From Amblyomma americanum (lineage: Eukaryota; Arthropoda; Arachnida; Ixodida; Ixodidae), in assembly GCF_052857255.1 (NCBI RefSeq), contig NC_135497.1:343582183-343646182 (forward strand): a stretch of 64,000 bases of DNA, given 5' to 3'. Positions 1 through 10,582 of the stretch are shown here, in pieces. Numbering within the stretch: position 1 is the first letter of the stretch; each line of letters starts with the position of its first letter. Position numbers and translations under genes: made by a program. The notes below the pieces were generated by a model. It made no database searches, was not told the DNA's origin, and saw only the letters and a list, made by a program, of their open reading frames with translations.

Positions 1-2151
1 TAACAAAAGCGGAGCTTATCCAGAGGATGTCGAAGAGCAAAAATCACTGCAATGGACCATGAAAAGTCTGAGCCAGCAACAACAGTTGCACAGATACATG
101 TATGTACTGAGCGAAGTTTTACTGCGGATGCCTCTGCTGCTGCCACTCGCACGCTTACCAGTCGCAATATGTACATTACATAGCAGCATACTTCAGAGCC
201 AGACAGTAGTCTCTGTCTGTGTGTGTCTAAAATATTTATGGTTACGGGAAGCAGCCAGGCTCCCTTCAGCAACAGAGAGCTTTGTAGCGGATCTTTGAAT
301 TGTAGTATAGAGATATTGCTTAAATGCTACCATTGTAAAAGATTGCGTAGGACACTAGAGAACCGCATGTGAAATGGAAGCATCGTTATGTTTTTTGTTC
401 TCTCATATATTGTGTGCTTCATGTCAGGTCAAAGTTGAATTTTTCGTATTGCCCCCTCGCATTGTTGTCTAAAATATTTATTGTTTAGGGGAGCAGCCAG
501 GCTGCTTTCAGCAACAGATAGCTTTGTAGCGAGCCCACCGATACGGCGTTGAGGGACAGCGCACTTCTCTCATTGCAGCACGTTGTCTTAGCTTCGGCTT
601 GCAACTCGGTGGCCTGTTTTCTCAGTGCCATGATGCTGGTTAAATATATGTATTGCTGGAAATTTATAAGCCCTGCTATTCTTCGGTTATGCGGCTTACC
701 AAAGCGAATCGGGCCTAGAGAGACACGGATAGGGCCTCTGATAATTATTATTCACGAGGGTTGATAATTATTATTCACGTGTCTATCGAAAACACCGGTG
801 CCACGCTGTGGGCTACAACTGCGGTGGGCTCTCTCCTGTCGGGGCGGCTTTTGTCAAGACACGATTAATTACTGAAAGGCACCGTTCCCCTCTTCCCGTC
901 ATCTGTCCATCGTCGGTCGCTTCTTGCAGGGAACCAGTCAAAGGGGAAAGGTAATTTTCATCGAGCCGAGCGTAGGAAGAACAGGCTCCTTCCCAGCTAG
1001 TCATCCTTTTTGTGCAGTCGTCGTCCACCTGATGACGCTGTCGAAATTGCCGCTGCTGTTGCTGCGCCACCGTGGTCATCCCTGTCGATGGGATCTGCAC
1101 CTTAATCCTCTTTGGCTGGTGTGCATTCCGTTCATAACAGGCCCAACGTGGACGCCACCGAAAGCTCCCCATTTGACTTTCAAACAAAAGGGGTGCTGTC
1201 TACTCTTGTAAACGGAAGGGCAGCCACACAGAACAAGCAGGGATGGAGGACTAAATCTAGTAGACCAAGCGGAAGGGAGAAAAACCTCTGAGAGGGAATG
1301 AAAGGAGAGGAGCATGGAAAAGTAGCTAGTTTGCCATATATGTAACTCCAATATAATGTCTTTTATTAAAGAATTGTTTGCGGTTGTGTGTTCCGGGGAC
1401 GGTGCCTCACAACAACCTTGGTAGAGGACATTTTCAGCCAGAGGGTGGTCGGGGCCCTTTAAGTAGTGGCTGCCGGCTGGCGTGCATGTGTACTCTGCCA
1501 AATTTGTTGTTAAAAATTTTTATTCTCTACGGAGGTAATTTTCATTTGACAGCTGAAGATGAAGCATAACCTTGCGTGTGCCGATTCGGTCGTTTCCATA
1601 AAGCTTGGTGCTCGGGTCTTCTGCCACAAGTGCTTAAAATACCTGAGAAATACCGTATGCATACTTCACCTTGCATTTGACTCATCAAAAAGAAAAATTT
1701 CCCAGTGTGGATCATCATGCCTGCACACACAGTGCGGGGCTGACATGCAAGACCAGATTGTAATGCCTTTCATTCGAGTGCTAGCTTGGCGGTAAAAGCG
1801 ATAGCATACAGACACTACGTGCAGCTAAATTTGTACAGTACACGCACTTCAGAAAAATTTTCAACCAGCTGATATGCACGCTTGTCAAAATTATGCGTGC
1901 ATTACTTGCTGGCAGCAATATTAACAGCTTGAGGGCGGCAGACTACAGTTGAGCGGAACATATCCTGATTATTTTCTGCTTACAGCCCACAGGAATTAGT
2001 TCACAAACAGAAATTGCAACTACCACAGGAGAGTCTTATAGGCAGGGTCGATCATTGGCGCCCAAGTAATTAGTGTGTAGTTAACAAATATGCAATAATC
2101 TGAGACCACAGCATGTTGTTTGAGCAGTGCATGCGCAGTTTTTCCCTCCTC
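1..2151. other. No gene recognised; short direct repeats
   Basis: No open frame here has recognisable protein character, and no convincing exon was found. Two direct repeats are visible. A roughly 65-bp unit at 225-290 recurs at 467-531; both copies run from GTCTAAAATATTTA to AGCTTTGTAGCG. An 18-bp unit, TGATAATTATTATTCACG, occurs twice between about 738 and 780. The rest is unassigned, probably intronic or intergenic. Confidence 0.6.
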
Positions 2152-2235
2152 CTCATCATAATCAGCCTCACTACACCCACAGGGCAAAAGCCTCTCCCAT
2201 GTCTTTCCAATTAACGCTGTCCAATTAACCCTCCT
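2152..2235 (-). mobile_element. Short 3'-end fragment of an RTE-type retroposon
   Basis: About 80 bp match the 3' end of the longer RTE copy at 3107-3413, starting with the CAT-rich tail and running through CTCTCCCATGTCT and CCAATTAA. The tail at the low-coordinate side puts the element on the minus strand. Only the extreme 3' end is present, as expected from 5'-truncated target-primed insertion. Confidence 0.6.
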
Positions 2236-2670
2236 ATGTGGTGTCAAATGCAAGTCTTTAGAGTGCGACTGCCCGTCACATATGCTTTTGAGGATATCTC
2301 GAAGCTTTCATGCAGACCTCAGGACAGCACACAATGCACTGAAGGACATATACTTGCGTTCTTGCTGCCGATGTATGCATCTGAGTGCAAGAGTCCGCAG
2401 CTGCCCTGAATAACTAACGTCCTTTCTTTCGCTCCCAAGGATCAGATTTCTACCGTACGCATGCGAGCAATGAGACGCAACAGCACGCAAAGCAGCAGAG
2501 GGCACTCGCCTTCCGTGATCCATGGACGGCCTTGGCGCAATGATTGCCAGCAGGCTGGTTCTGGCAGCGACCAGTTCATGTGAGCATGATGCACCTTCCT
2601 GTCAGGGGTGAATTTTCTGGCAGCTAACAGGCTCTCCGAGCGCGGCAATTTGAAAAAGCCCAATGATAAA
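2236..2670. other. No gene recognised
   Basis: No coding, RNA or repeat feature could be supported between the short RTE fragment and the first TTAA-flanked MITE. Confidence 0.5.
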
Positions 2671-3409
2671 TTAAAGATGTATAGACACCTAATTTTGGCG
2701 GCATGTTTTCTTCTCTACAATGATTCAGAAGACACTACTATGAGTGAATCATCATGTGGGGTTTGCCTGGGACCTATGAATAATTTATAATCGAATTTTT
2801 TTGTAATGCTGTCTCGGTTTCAACAGCCGAGTGAAGACTGTGACATCAGAGAGGGTATATGTAACGTGAAGCATGGAAAAATGCGATATAATTGCTGCTT
2901 GATCGTTTTAATTCAGTACAATGTTGAATCCAGCCTTTCTCAATAGTCGGAATGACAAATGTAGCAGCACCGATTACATTGCAGTTTTTCATGCCTCGCA
3001 TGACCTATAAGCTCACTTTGACGTCATAGTCCCCATTCAGCTCTTGAAACTGAAACACTGCGAGAAAAAAATTCGATTATAAATTTTTTAGTAGTCATGG
3101 GAGAATCTTCATCATCATCAGCCTGATTACACCCACTGCAGGGTGAAGGCCTCTTCCATGTCTCTCCAATTAACCATGTCTTGCCAGCTGCGCCCACCTT
3201 ATGCCTGCAAACTTCTTAATTTCATACGCCCACCTAACCTTCTCCCGCCCCCTGCTATGCTTTCTTTCTCTTGAAATCCCTTAAGGACCAACAGCTATCT
3301 TACCTTCGCATTACATTCCCCGCTCAAGCCAATTTCTTCCTCTTGATTTTGGCTAGGATGTCATTAACCCGCGTGTGTTCCCTCAACCACTCTTCCTGCT
3401 TCCGGTCTC

Positions 3410-3945
3410 TTAAAGGAGTATAGACACCTAAATTTGGTGGCATGTTTTCTTTTCTTCAATGATGCAGAAGACGCTACTATGCATGAATCACCATGTGATG
3501 TTTGCCTACAACCGCTAAATAATTTATAATTGTTTTTTTTTTCTGTCATGCTGTTTCAGTTTTGGAACAGCTGAACGATGGCTCTGACGTCAAAGAGGGC
3601 TTTTCCTTCACGTGAGCCATGGAAAAGTGTCCATAGAATCGCTGCTTCATTGTTCTAATTTACTGCAGTGTTGAAATCAGCCTTCCTCAATTGCTGGAAT
3701 GACAACAAATGTGCCAGCAGCGATTATATTGCTGTTTATTCATGTCTCGTGACGTGTAAGCACACATTGCCGTCACTGTCCTTGTTCAAGTGTTCAAGCC
3801 GAAACTGAACGAAAAAGAAACTCTATTATAAATTATTGAGCAGTCGTAAGAGATTACTAGCTGCTACTCCATGTATAATAATGCCTTACGCATCATTACA
3901 AACAAGAAAACACGCACCCAAACGGTAGGTGTTATACTGCTTTAA
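3410..3945. mobile_element. TTAA-flanked MITE, inner intact copy
   Basis: The body is 3414-3941 (528 bp), flanked by TTAA at 3410-3413 and 3942-3945. The left end reads AGGAGTATAGACACCTAA and the right end, in reverse complement, AGCAGTATAACACCTACC. The imperfect inverted termini extend for roughly 80 bp. Removing the body and one TTAA restores an uninterrupted RTE 3' region (GGTCTC-TTAA-CGTTACGCC), which confirms the insertion site. No ORF is present. Confidence 0.85.
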
Positions 3946-4026
3946 CGTTACGCCTATCATTTTTCTTTCCGTGGCTCACTGCGTTCTCCTCAGCTTAAGC
4001 TGAACCCTTTTTGTTAGCCTCCACGT

Positions 4027-4283
4027 TTATGCCCCATAGGTGGGTACTGGTAAGATACAGCTGTAGTACACATTTCTCTTGAGGGATATTGGTAAACTGC
4101 CATTCATGACCTGAGAGACCCTGCCATATGCGCTCCATCGCAATCTTATCCTTCTAGTTATTCCCTCATGATCCGGATCAGTTGTCACTATTGATACCTG
4201 CCTTAAATAGACGTATTCCTTTACCACTCCCCTTACATTGCTACCAATTGTGAACTGCTGTTCTCTTGCTAGACTTGAGAATA
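4027..4283 (-). pseudogene. RTE ORF2 C-terminal fragment (downstream of RT)
   Basis: The minus-strand reading contains the motifs VVKEYVYLRQVS, DPDHEGITRRIRLRWSA and LPISLKRNVYYSCILPV. These are characteristic of the segment after the catalytic RT motifs in RTE-clade retrotransposons (element end of ORF2). The catalytic YxDD region is absent because the copy is 5'-truncated at 4283. The frame continues beyond the element into the MITE only by chance. It cannot encode an active reverse transcriptase. Confidence 0.75.
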
Positions 4284-4439
4284 GGAGAATACCACAAGGT
4301 AATCCATGTATGATAATGCCTGATGCCTCATTAGAAAGCAAAAACACACAACCAAAAGATGGGTGTTTATACTCCTTTAAAGCTAGTTGGTGCATTACAG
4401 AATGTGAGTCACCAGTGTTACCAGTCAAACCCTTTAAAA

Positions 4440-4612
4440 TCATATTTTGATCTGTTGATTGAAATCAAGTTTTTTTCTGTTCTAGTTAATGGTATTTTAT
4501 TATTTCTTTGCTCCTTATTTGGAAAAATTATTTCTCAGGACTCTGACCAGGCTCAAGAAGTGTAATGTGATAGTAAACTCAATATGTTTAAAAATCCTCT
4601 GAAGTTGCCCTT
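4440..4612. repeat. Dispersed repeat end, copy a (homologous to 5362-5502)
   Basis: The block containing AAGAAGTGTAATGTGATAG and AAACTCAA...TTTAAAATCC...TGCC is shared with 5362-5502 in the same orientation. One copy ends in CCCTTTAA, so this may be the terminus of another TTAA-type element. The other end was not identified. Confidence 0.45.
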
Positions 4613-4671
4613 TAATTTACCTTGTACATTAGTCTTTTGTAGCAAATGTGAACACTTTTCATACTTTGCAG

Positions 4672-4736
4672 TCTTCCACTAGCATGGATCCAGCTGCACC
4701 ACAGAACCCGGATATCTTGCTGAGGTCAGCAGCCAG
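4672..4736 (+). pseudogene. Duplicated upstream exon of the BEN-domain gene, copy 1
   Basis: A 65-nt exon-like segment follows the acceptor TTTCATACTTTGCAG (ending 4671) and precedes the donor GTATGA (4737). It reads SSTSMDPAAPQNPDILLRSA and resembles the exon at 9825-9890 (ASTSMGPAAPRNPGVLAAV), which directly precedes a BEN exon. This copy has lost one nucleotide relative to the other, so the phase differs. The flanking intron is also duplicated (5133-5355 matches 9912-10137), so a genomic segment was duplicated, not an mRNA. No downstream BEN exon belongs to this copy in the window; a TTAA element occupies the place. It may be a decayed exon or a still-used alternative exon. Confidence 0.55.
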
Positions 4737-4757
4737 GTATGAAGGTGTCGCATATTT

Positions 4758-5136
4758 AGAATGTAAGACAAGTGGGCTTTGATGCCCCATTGGCCAGTGC
4801 TAATAAAGGAGCAAAACACAGACGAAAGACGAGGCTGACAAAGTTCAGTTTGGTGCTCAGGAACGCTTGGCTACCGGGGTGCGCCGTGCTAACAAAGATT
4901 GTGGCCGTCCACACTTCTTGTTTGATTTGTGTCTTTACACTTGTGGAGGGGCTGGGTGCACCGTGCTAACAAGAAGTGTCGACGGCCACAATCTTTGCTA
5001 GAACAGCGCACGTCGGTAGCTAAGCGTTCCTGTGCGCCAAACTGAACTTTGTCAGCCTCGTCTTCCGCCTGTGTTTTGCTGCTTCTTCAGCACGGGGCGC
5101 TGGGGCATCAAAGCCCAATTGTCGATCTTACAAGAA
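4758..5136. mobile_element. 371-bp hairpin (foldback) MITE in an intron
   Basis: The element 4762-5132 begins TGTAAGA and ends TCTTACA, flanked by AGAA at 4758-4761 and 5133-5136. Arms of about 160 bp (4762-4923 and about 4970-5132) are reverse complements with modest divergence. Examples are GGGCTTTGATGCCCCA against TGGGGCATCAAAGCCC, and CTGACAAAGTTCAGTTTGG against its complement at about 5039-5057. The loop is about 45 bp. The homologous intron at 9893-9912 lacks it, which gives an empty site. No protein is encoded. Confidence 0.85.
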
Positions 5137-5355
5137 TGATTTTGTAAGCTTGAAATGCTTTTAGCTCTCATCCTTGATAAATGCAGGCAAACAATCTAGA
5201 AACTGGAAACATGGGGATGAGCATCTCTGCACACCTCTCGGAAATGGGAAATTTTCTGTCCGAATGATATGAAGCAGAAAAAAAATTGCCTGCAGAGCAG
5301 TCCTAGGCACAATTTTAACCTGTGGCAGCTCAGAGCAGCTTTGCTTAGCGATGGC
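5133..5355 (+). repeat. Duplicated intron segment (homologous to 9912-10137)
   Basis: The segment shares GTAAGCTTGAAATGCTTTTAG, CTAGAAACTG, GCACACCTCTCGGA and CAGCTCAG..CAGCTTTGCTTA in the same order with the intron after the exon at 9825. It shows that exon plus intron were duplicated together. Confidence 0.75.
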
Positions 5356-5361
5356 TTTGTG

Positions 5362-5502
5362 GTCGAAATGCAGTTTTTGTTTGTGTTCTAGTTGTTGACG
5401 TTTCATTATTTTGCAGAATTATTTCTTGCAACTGAGACAAGGTTCAAGAAGTGTAATGTGATAGTAAACTCAAAGTGCTTTAAAATCCCCTGGAGATGCC
5501 AA
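5362..5502. repeat. Dispersed repeat end, copy b (homologous to 4440-4612)
   Basis: The segment shares TTATTTC, AAGAAGTGTAATGTGATAG and TAAACTCAA with 4440-4612. It abuts the TTAA of the outer element at 5503. Confidence 0.45.
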
Positions 5503-6328
5503 TTAAAGGAAGTCTGAGGAGAAATCGAGGTTGCCTTGTATCGATAGAATATAAGCTCCTGATCACAAAAACGCCACTCCTACCGAAAAACAAAGCTCTT
5601 GTAAAGTAGAAAATGGCAAGAACAAAAATTCAGGTATCGCCGCCACAGGGCAATCTCGCAAGTACAAGCGTGATGACGTCATTGGAAAAGAGACGTCACC
5701 TTGGAGGAATTTTCCTTTTACATGAAGCTGCGAATCTGAGGCTGACAAAGGAAGGTTGCGCGGGTCAATATTGAAGTAAGTTTTGTTTTAAAACCGATAG
5801 TGCACTTTTATCACACAAGGAAGACAGACAACAGACAACCTGAATGTTGGAAGCAAAGAAAGCCAATGCTTGTTATGGCGCTTCGCGTCTATGAGCTCTG
5901 TGTGCCTCATGGTTTTGTTTTTGACGCGTCTCGATTTACATGCGCCGAACAGCAGAGGAACTCCAAGTGCCGCTTGAAGTGCTAATTAGCCTTTGAAGGA
6001 GCCTATTAAGGCTGGTCAGATGATTGCCGCGGTCGATGAAAAACCATGATGGCACGATGGTCGGTGATCGTACAAGGCAGTGCGTAGTACAAAGAGCACT
6101 GGTGTCTTCGCACACTCGCCCAGCGAAACATTCCTGGCTGTGCCAGTCAACTTCAAACTACTTAACGAAAATTCTTTGTTAGAGACGGGAGACAGGGTAC
6201 GAGGCAGTTAAGAAAAATATGCTGATGGCCTAGCTCTGTTACGCCAGCATATACGTAGCGAAAGCGCGGAGACTTCTGCATCGGAAGAGTGCACTCACTA
6301 GATGCGCCTTTATTCATGGTTAAATCTT

Positions 6329-6402
6329 GAGCCGTCGTGGCGGAGTGGTAGAGTCCGCCTCAAACTACAATGGCCCTGGTTCGATTCCGAGCCTCGGCGC
6401 AG
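6329..6402 (+). repeat. tRNA-like segment with Pol III A and B boxes
   Basis: Box A TGGCGGAGTGG (6338-6348) and box B GGTTCGATTCC (6378-6388) lie 29 bp apart, inside the outer TTAA element. The acceptor and T stems pair only partly, so this is a tRNA-derived SINE head or decayed tRNA, not a functional tRNA gene. The same segment occurs inverted at 7788-7861. Confidence 0.6.
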
Positions 6403-6497
6403 GTATTTTTTATATTCAGTGAGTGGGAGGGGGGTTTCAGTGGCGTGCATAGATGCCGCCTCCGAATACGTTGATTAGCGGATAAGCGCAGGCTCTG

Positions 6498-8724
6498 TTA
6501 AAGGGGCAGTTAGGCGAACTCTATCAAATTATTTTTGTTAGCAAAATCTGATAGTTCGGCATTTCAAGGCTTTGTTGCCGCCTGTTCGGGAGTGAAAGGT
6601 GCATTTATTTCAAAGAAATTTGGATTGAAAGTTGAAAAAGTTTTTCTCGCCATTCCGATTCATACTCGGGAACTTTACGACATCACGTCGCACTCTTATG
6701 ACGTTACAGGACGCAGTGACATGAAACGTGACGTAAGCGCAGACGTGATTTCTCGCGTCTAGCGGTGTGGTCTAGCAGCCGAAACGAAAGCTACTGCCGC
6801 CGCATGTTGAAGGCATCTGTCGGGGGTTGCTACCGTCGCTTCGTTGACGTTTGCACCGGCGTCTTGCCTGCGTTATGATCGATCCCGTTCCCGAACCTGA
6901 CGACGAAGCTCTCGCAAAAACTCCGGCCTGAATTTCAGCGACCTCAGCCCCACAGAGCGTGCGATGATTTTGAGGGAGCACGGTTACGTTAGGTGCCGGC
7001 GGGTTGTTTCCACCTTCTGCCATGAGCAGCTGTTGCAAATAAAATATAACCCCAGTGCGGGGAGTCGCAAGGGGCCAAGACAAAGTCGGTGAGTCGCGCC
7101 CATTGGAGGCTGGCCGGGGCTTAGGGGCGAACGGATTGCGATTCTTTGAACGGCGCGGTTGCACGGTGCAGCAGGCGGCATCGAGGTCTCCCACGGTTGC
7201 AAGGGCCAGGTTATTTATTTCATTTTTTGCCAAAAAACGGATGAGTACTCAAGGGCGCTTGCGTTTAAAGTTGGCGGCTTGAAAGTAAAGCCCACGCATC
7301 AACGGCTTACGCGCGTTTCCGGCGGTACGGGGTCTACAGGATCGGGCCCTCTCGCCCAATTGCATGTACCTTCAGATGTGTACTGTGAATGGATTAAATT
7401 AGCCGAGAGCTCGAAAAGAACAGCTGCGTCCAACTGCCGAAGCTATTGAATGACGTCACAACATGTACCTCGCCGCAGAGCTGAATCGGTCTGGCCGGGC
7501 CGGCGGCGGCTGGCGCACCCTTCGCAAAATAGAGACATGCTTAAAGTCTCCGCCAGTGCGGTCAGAGCGCCGAAACCGCCGAACGCGTCGGCGGTCAAGA
7601 ACAGTTGGAGCATAGAGGGTCTCGGTTTGGCCGACGTGACGTCGCCATGCAGCGCGCGCGCGTATTACTCCGGAGGGTAAACGCACCTTAACAGAGTCTT
7701 CGCTTAACCGCTAACCAATGTATTCAGTGGCGGCACATATGGGAGCCACTGAAACCCCCCGCCCACTCATTGAATAAAAAAAGAAACCTATGCCGAGGCT
7801 CAGAATCGAACCAGGGTCTTTGTAGTTTGAGGCGGAGACTCTACCACTCCGCCACGACGGCTCAAGATTTAACCATGAATAAAGGCGCATCTAGTGAATG
7901 CACTCTTCCGATGCAGAAGTCTCCGCACTTTCGCTACGTATATCCTGGCCTAACAGCTAGCCCATCAACAATTTTTTTTAACTGCCTTGTACCTTGTCTC
8001 CCGTCCCTAATAAACGATTCCCGTTAAGTAGTTTGAAGTTCACTGGCACAGCCAAGAATGTTTTGCCGGGCGAGCGTGTGAAGACACAAGTGCTCTTTAT
8101 ACTGCGAACTGCCTTGTACAATCACTGACCATCGTGCCATCATAGTTTTTCATCGACCGTGGCGATCATTTGACCAGCCTTAACAGGCTCCTTCAAAGGT
8201 TAAGTAGCACTTGAAGCGGCACTTGGAGTTCCTCTGCTGTTCGGCACTTGTAAATCGAGGTGCGTCAAAAACAAAACCACGGGGCACGCAAAGCTCATAG
8301 ACTCGAAGCGCCATAACAAGTCGAAACTCTCCTGGCTGCCTGTGGCGCTGCCAAGCATTGGTTTTCTTTGCTTCCAACATTCAGGTTGTCTTTTGTCTGT
8401 CTTCCAGGTGTGATAAAAGTGTGCTATCGGTTTTAAAACAAAACTTACTTCAATATTCAACTGCGCAACCTTCTTTTGTCAGCCTCAGAGATTCGCAGCT
8501 TCCATGTAAAAAGGAACATTCCTCCAAGGTGGCGTCTCTTGTCCTATGACGTCATCACGCTTGTACTTGCGAGGTTGCCCTGTGGCGGCGATACCTGTAT
8601 TTTGGTCCTTGCTATTTTCTACCTTACAAGAGCTTCGTTTTCAGTAAGAGTGGCGTTTTTGTGATCAGGAGCTTGTATTCTATCGATACAAGGCCACCTC
8701 AATTTCTCCTCAGTGTCCCTTTAA
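6498..8724 (+). mobile_element. Inverted copy of the same TTAA element inserted into its centre
   Basis: The body 6502-8720 is flanked by TTAA (6498-6501 and 8721-8724). The termini are AGGGGCAGTTAGGCGAACTC at the left and, in reverse complement, AGGGACACTGAGGAGAAATT at the right. Its first half aligns to the reverse complement of 8725-9533 and its second half to the reverse complement of 5507-6497. Its own central TTAA (7688-7691) corresponds exactly to the TTAA in the outer copy that was used as target. An additional segment at about 7077-7590 is absent from the outer copy. Confidence 0.8.
7788..7861 (-). repeat. tRNA-like segment, inverted partner of 6329-6402
   Basis: Reading the minus strand gives the same layout: GAGCCGTCGTGGCGGAGTGG, then a GGTTCGATTCTGAGCC B box. 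Because both TTAA copies carry it at the equivalent place, the tRNA-like piece was part of the element before it multiplied. Confidence 0.6.
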
Positions 8725-9537
8725 TGCGCGTTTAAAGCCTGGCGTAATGCATGCGCGCGCACTGCACACCAACGTCACGTCGGCCAAAGCGAGAGCCTCT
8801 ATACTGCAACTGTGCTTGACCGGTGACGCGACTCCCCGCACTAGGGTTATGATATTTAATTTGGAACGGCTGCTCATGGCAGAAGGGGGAAACGAGACGC
8901 CGGCGCCTAACTGAATCGCGCTCCCTCAAAAGCGGCGCACGTTCTGTGGGGCTGAGGTCACTGAAATGCAGGCCGGAGTTTTTGCGAGAACTTTGTCATC
9001 GGGCTCTGGAACGGGATCCATCGTAACACCGGCAAGACGCTGGTGCAAACGTAACTGAAGCATTGGTAGCGACCCGCAATAGATGCCTCAGCGTGTGGCG
9101 GCGGTAGCTTTCATTTTGGCTGCTAGACCGCACCGGTAGCCGCGAGAAATCACGGAGTCTGCGTTTACGTCATGTTTCACGTCACTGCGTCCTGTAACGT
9201 CATAAGAGTGCGCCGTGATGTCATAAGAGTAAAGCAGCTGAATGGGCTAGTTGGTTTTGCATCTTGGTGATTTTGGTGGTTTTGCATCTTGGTGGTTTTG
9301 CATCCCCTTCTTTCTGTCTGTGTCTGCTTGTGCGCTGTTTTTTCACCAAGATGTCATAAGAGTTCCCGAGTTTGAATCGGAGTGGCGGGAAAAACTTTTT
9401 CAACTTCGAATCCAAATTTCTTTGAAATAAACGCATCTTTCGCTCTCGGACAAGCGGCAACAAAGCCATGAAATGCTGAACTATCAGATTTTGCTTACAA
9501 AAGAAATTTGATTGAGTTCTCCTCACTGTCCTTTTAA

Positions 9538-9824
9538 TGTACCATGTACAGTCTTGATCAAAAGTGTTAAGGCTACAGCATTCAGCTGCAGAGAAATCAA
9601 TGTTCCTAGAATATATTCTTGTAGCGGATCATTCAAAACTGTAGTCAAGCAGGAAGCTTCTGTATCGCAAGAAGAAACCTGCTAGCATTTCAAGGTCACT
9701 TCGTCTTTAATATTGCCGTAATGGCTCTGTTATGCGGCTGAAGCGAAAAGCCTTTGGCCTTAAGACTTCACCGACACTGTACATTACTCTTGTTGCAAAT
9801 GCAAACACTTTGCACACTTTCCAG
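9538..9824. other. No gene recognised upstream of the duplicated exon
   Basis: Nothing codes here. The last 60 bp, with GTACATTA, TGCAAATG and AACACTTT, resemble 4623-4671 and form the acceptor side of the duplicated intron. Confidence 0.4.
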
Positions 9825-9890
9825 GCTTCCACTAGCATGGGTCCTGCTGCACCACGGAATCCAGGTGTTCTTGCTGCGGTCAATGGCCAG
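9825..9890 (+). pseudogene. Exon upstream of the BEN exon, copy 2
   Basis: A 66-nt open exon (22 codons, ASTSMGPAAPRNPGVLAAV plus three residues) lies between the acceptor TTGCACACTTTCCAG and the donor CAG-GTACGA. Phase 0 at both ends joins in frame to the GTC codon that opens the BEN exon at 10583, supporting the gene model. The low-complexity, Ala/Pro-rich content is like a linker before a BEN domain. It is labelled pseudogene only because the downstream exons are frame-broken. The paralogous exon is at 4672-4736. Confidence 0.6.
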
Positions 9891-10582
9891 GTACGATGGC
9901 TTCTCATATTTATAACTAGTTTGTAAGCTTGAAATGCTTTTAGTTCTCGTTCTTGGTAACTGCATCAAAGAATCTAGAAACTGTGGAAACGTATAGGGCT
10001 GAGGATCAGTGCACACCTCTCGGACACGTGAAATTTTCCATCCAAATGGCATGGAACGGAAAAAAATTGCCTGGACCGGAGCCCCAGGCACAATTTGAAC
10101 CTGTGACAGCTCAGGGCAGCTTTGCTTAATGAACTCTTAGATCACTAGACCATGACCACAACCTTTCCTGTTCTAATTAGCACAGCCTCTTGTGCTAAGA
10201 TTTAATTGCTGTGTTTTAAATATTCATAATCTTGCATCTGTTAGCTCTTCGCTTCCGAATATTTGGCAGCATTATTGTTGCCAGGGTGCAGTGGAGCCTG
10301 AAGTAGAGATAAAAATGCTCATCTATGTTGTCAAAGGCAGCTTATATGATTGCACATAAACGTGACGTGGTGGCCCATCGCGCTGCTCACTCCGAAGAAG
10401 AGAGCGATGTGTCATGTTTTATCATTAGTAGCGTTTGCAAGGAAAACTGCCATTTTCGTAATGTTACATATGGGAGTCCTGAGGAATAGGATTTTGGCAG
10501 TTTTAATGTGGCAAATAATAAGTCTCTCCCCAATCTGTTGTAGGGCTTTATACAAAGCATATGTGAAGCTGTTTTATTGCAG
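9891..10582 (+). other. Intron between linker exon and BEN exon
   Basis: The segment runs from the donor GTACGATGG to the acceptor GCTGTTTTATTGCAG. It contains the segment 9912-10137 that is duplicated at 5133-5355. No other feature is seen. Confidence 0.5.

Larger units (their letters stand above)
3107..4283 (-). mobile_element. 5'-truncated RTE-type non-LTR retrotransposon inserted in the MITE
   Basis: The element lies on the minus strand with its 3' CAT-rich tail at 3107-3120 and its truncated 5' end at 4283. Both ends are flanked by GGAGAAT (3100-3106 and 4284-4290), a clear target-site duplication. Its 3' untranslated part reads through the motifs described for the fragment at 2152. It is interrupted by a second MITE (3414-3941). 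Confidence 0.8.
2671..4380. mobile_element. TTAA-flanked MITE, outer copy, split by an RTE insertion
   Basis: The left part (2675-3106) begins AGATGTATAGACACCTAA after TTAA (2671-2674). The right part (4291-4376) ends in the inverted complement, ATACTCCT, followed by TTAA (4377-4380). The internal sequence of the left part matches the intact copy at 3414-3941 closely, and the right part matches that copy's last 90 bp. The two parts are separated by an RTE flanked by a 7-bp duplication. There is no coding capacity. The TTAA target is typical of piggyBac-like transposases, but the terminal sequence does not let me name the family. Confidence 0.8.
5503..9537 (-). mobile_element. TTAA-specific non-autonomous element, outer copy (interrupted)
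   Basis: The outer copy consists of 5507-6497 and 8725-9533, flanked by TTAA at 5503 and 9534. Its left end is AGGAAGTCTGAGGAGAAATC and its right end, in reverse complement, is AAGGACAGTGAGGAGAACTC, so the termini are related inverted repeats. It is about 1.8 kb without the insert. It aligns to the inner element (6502-8720) in inverted orientation over both halves. No transposase ORF is present. Strand is arbitrary, set so the two copies are opposite. Confidence 0.8.

Noticed and set aside
6338..6400. Functional tRNA gene
   Set aside because: The A and B boxes are good, but the acceptor and T stems do not pair fully and the segment is part of a mobile element present in two copies.
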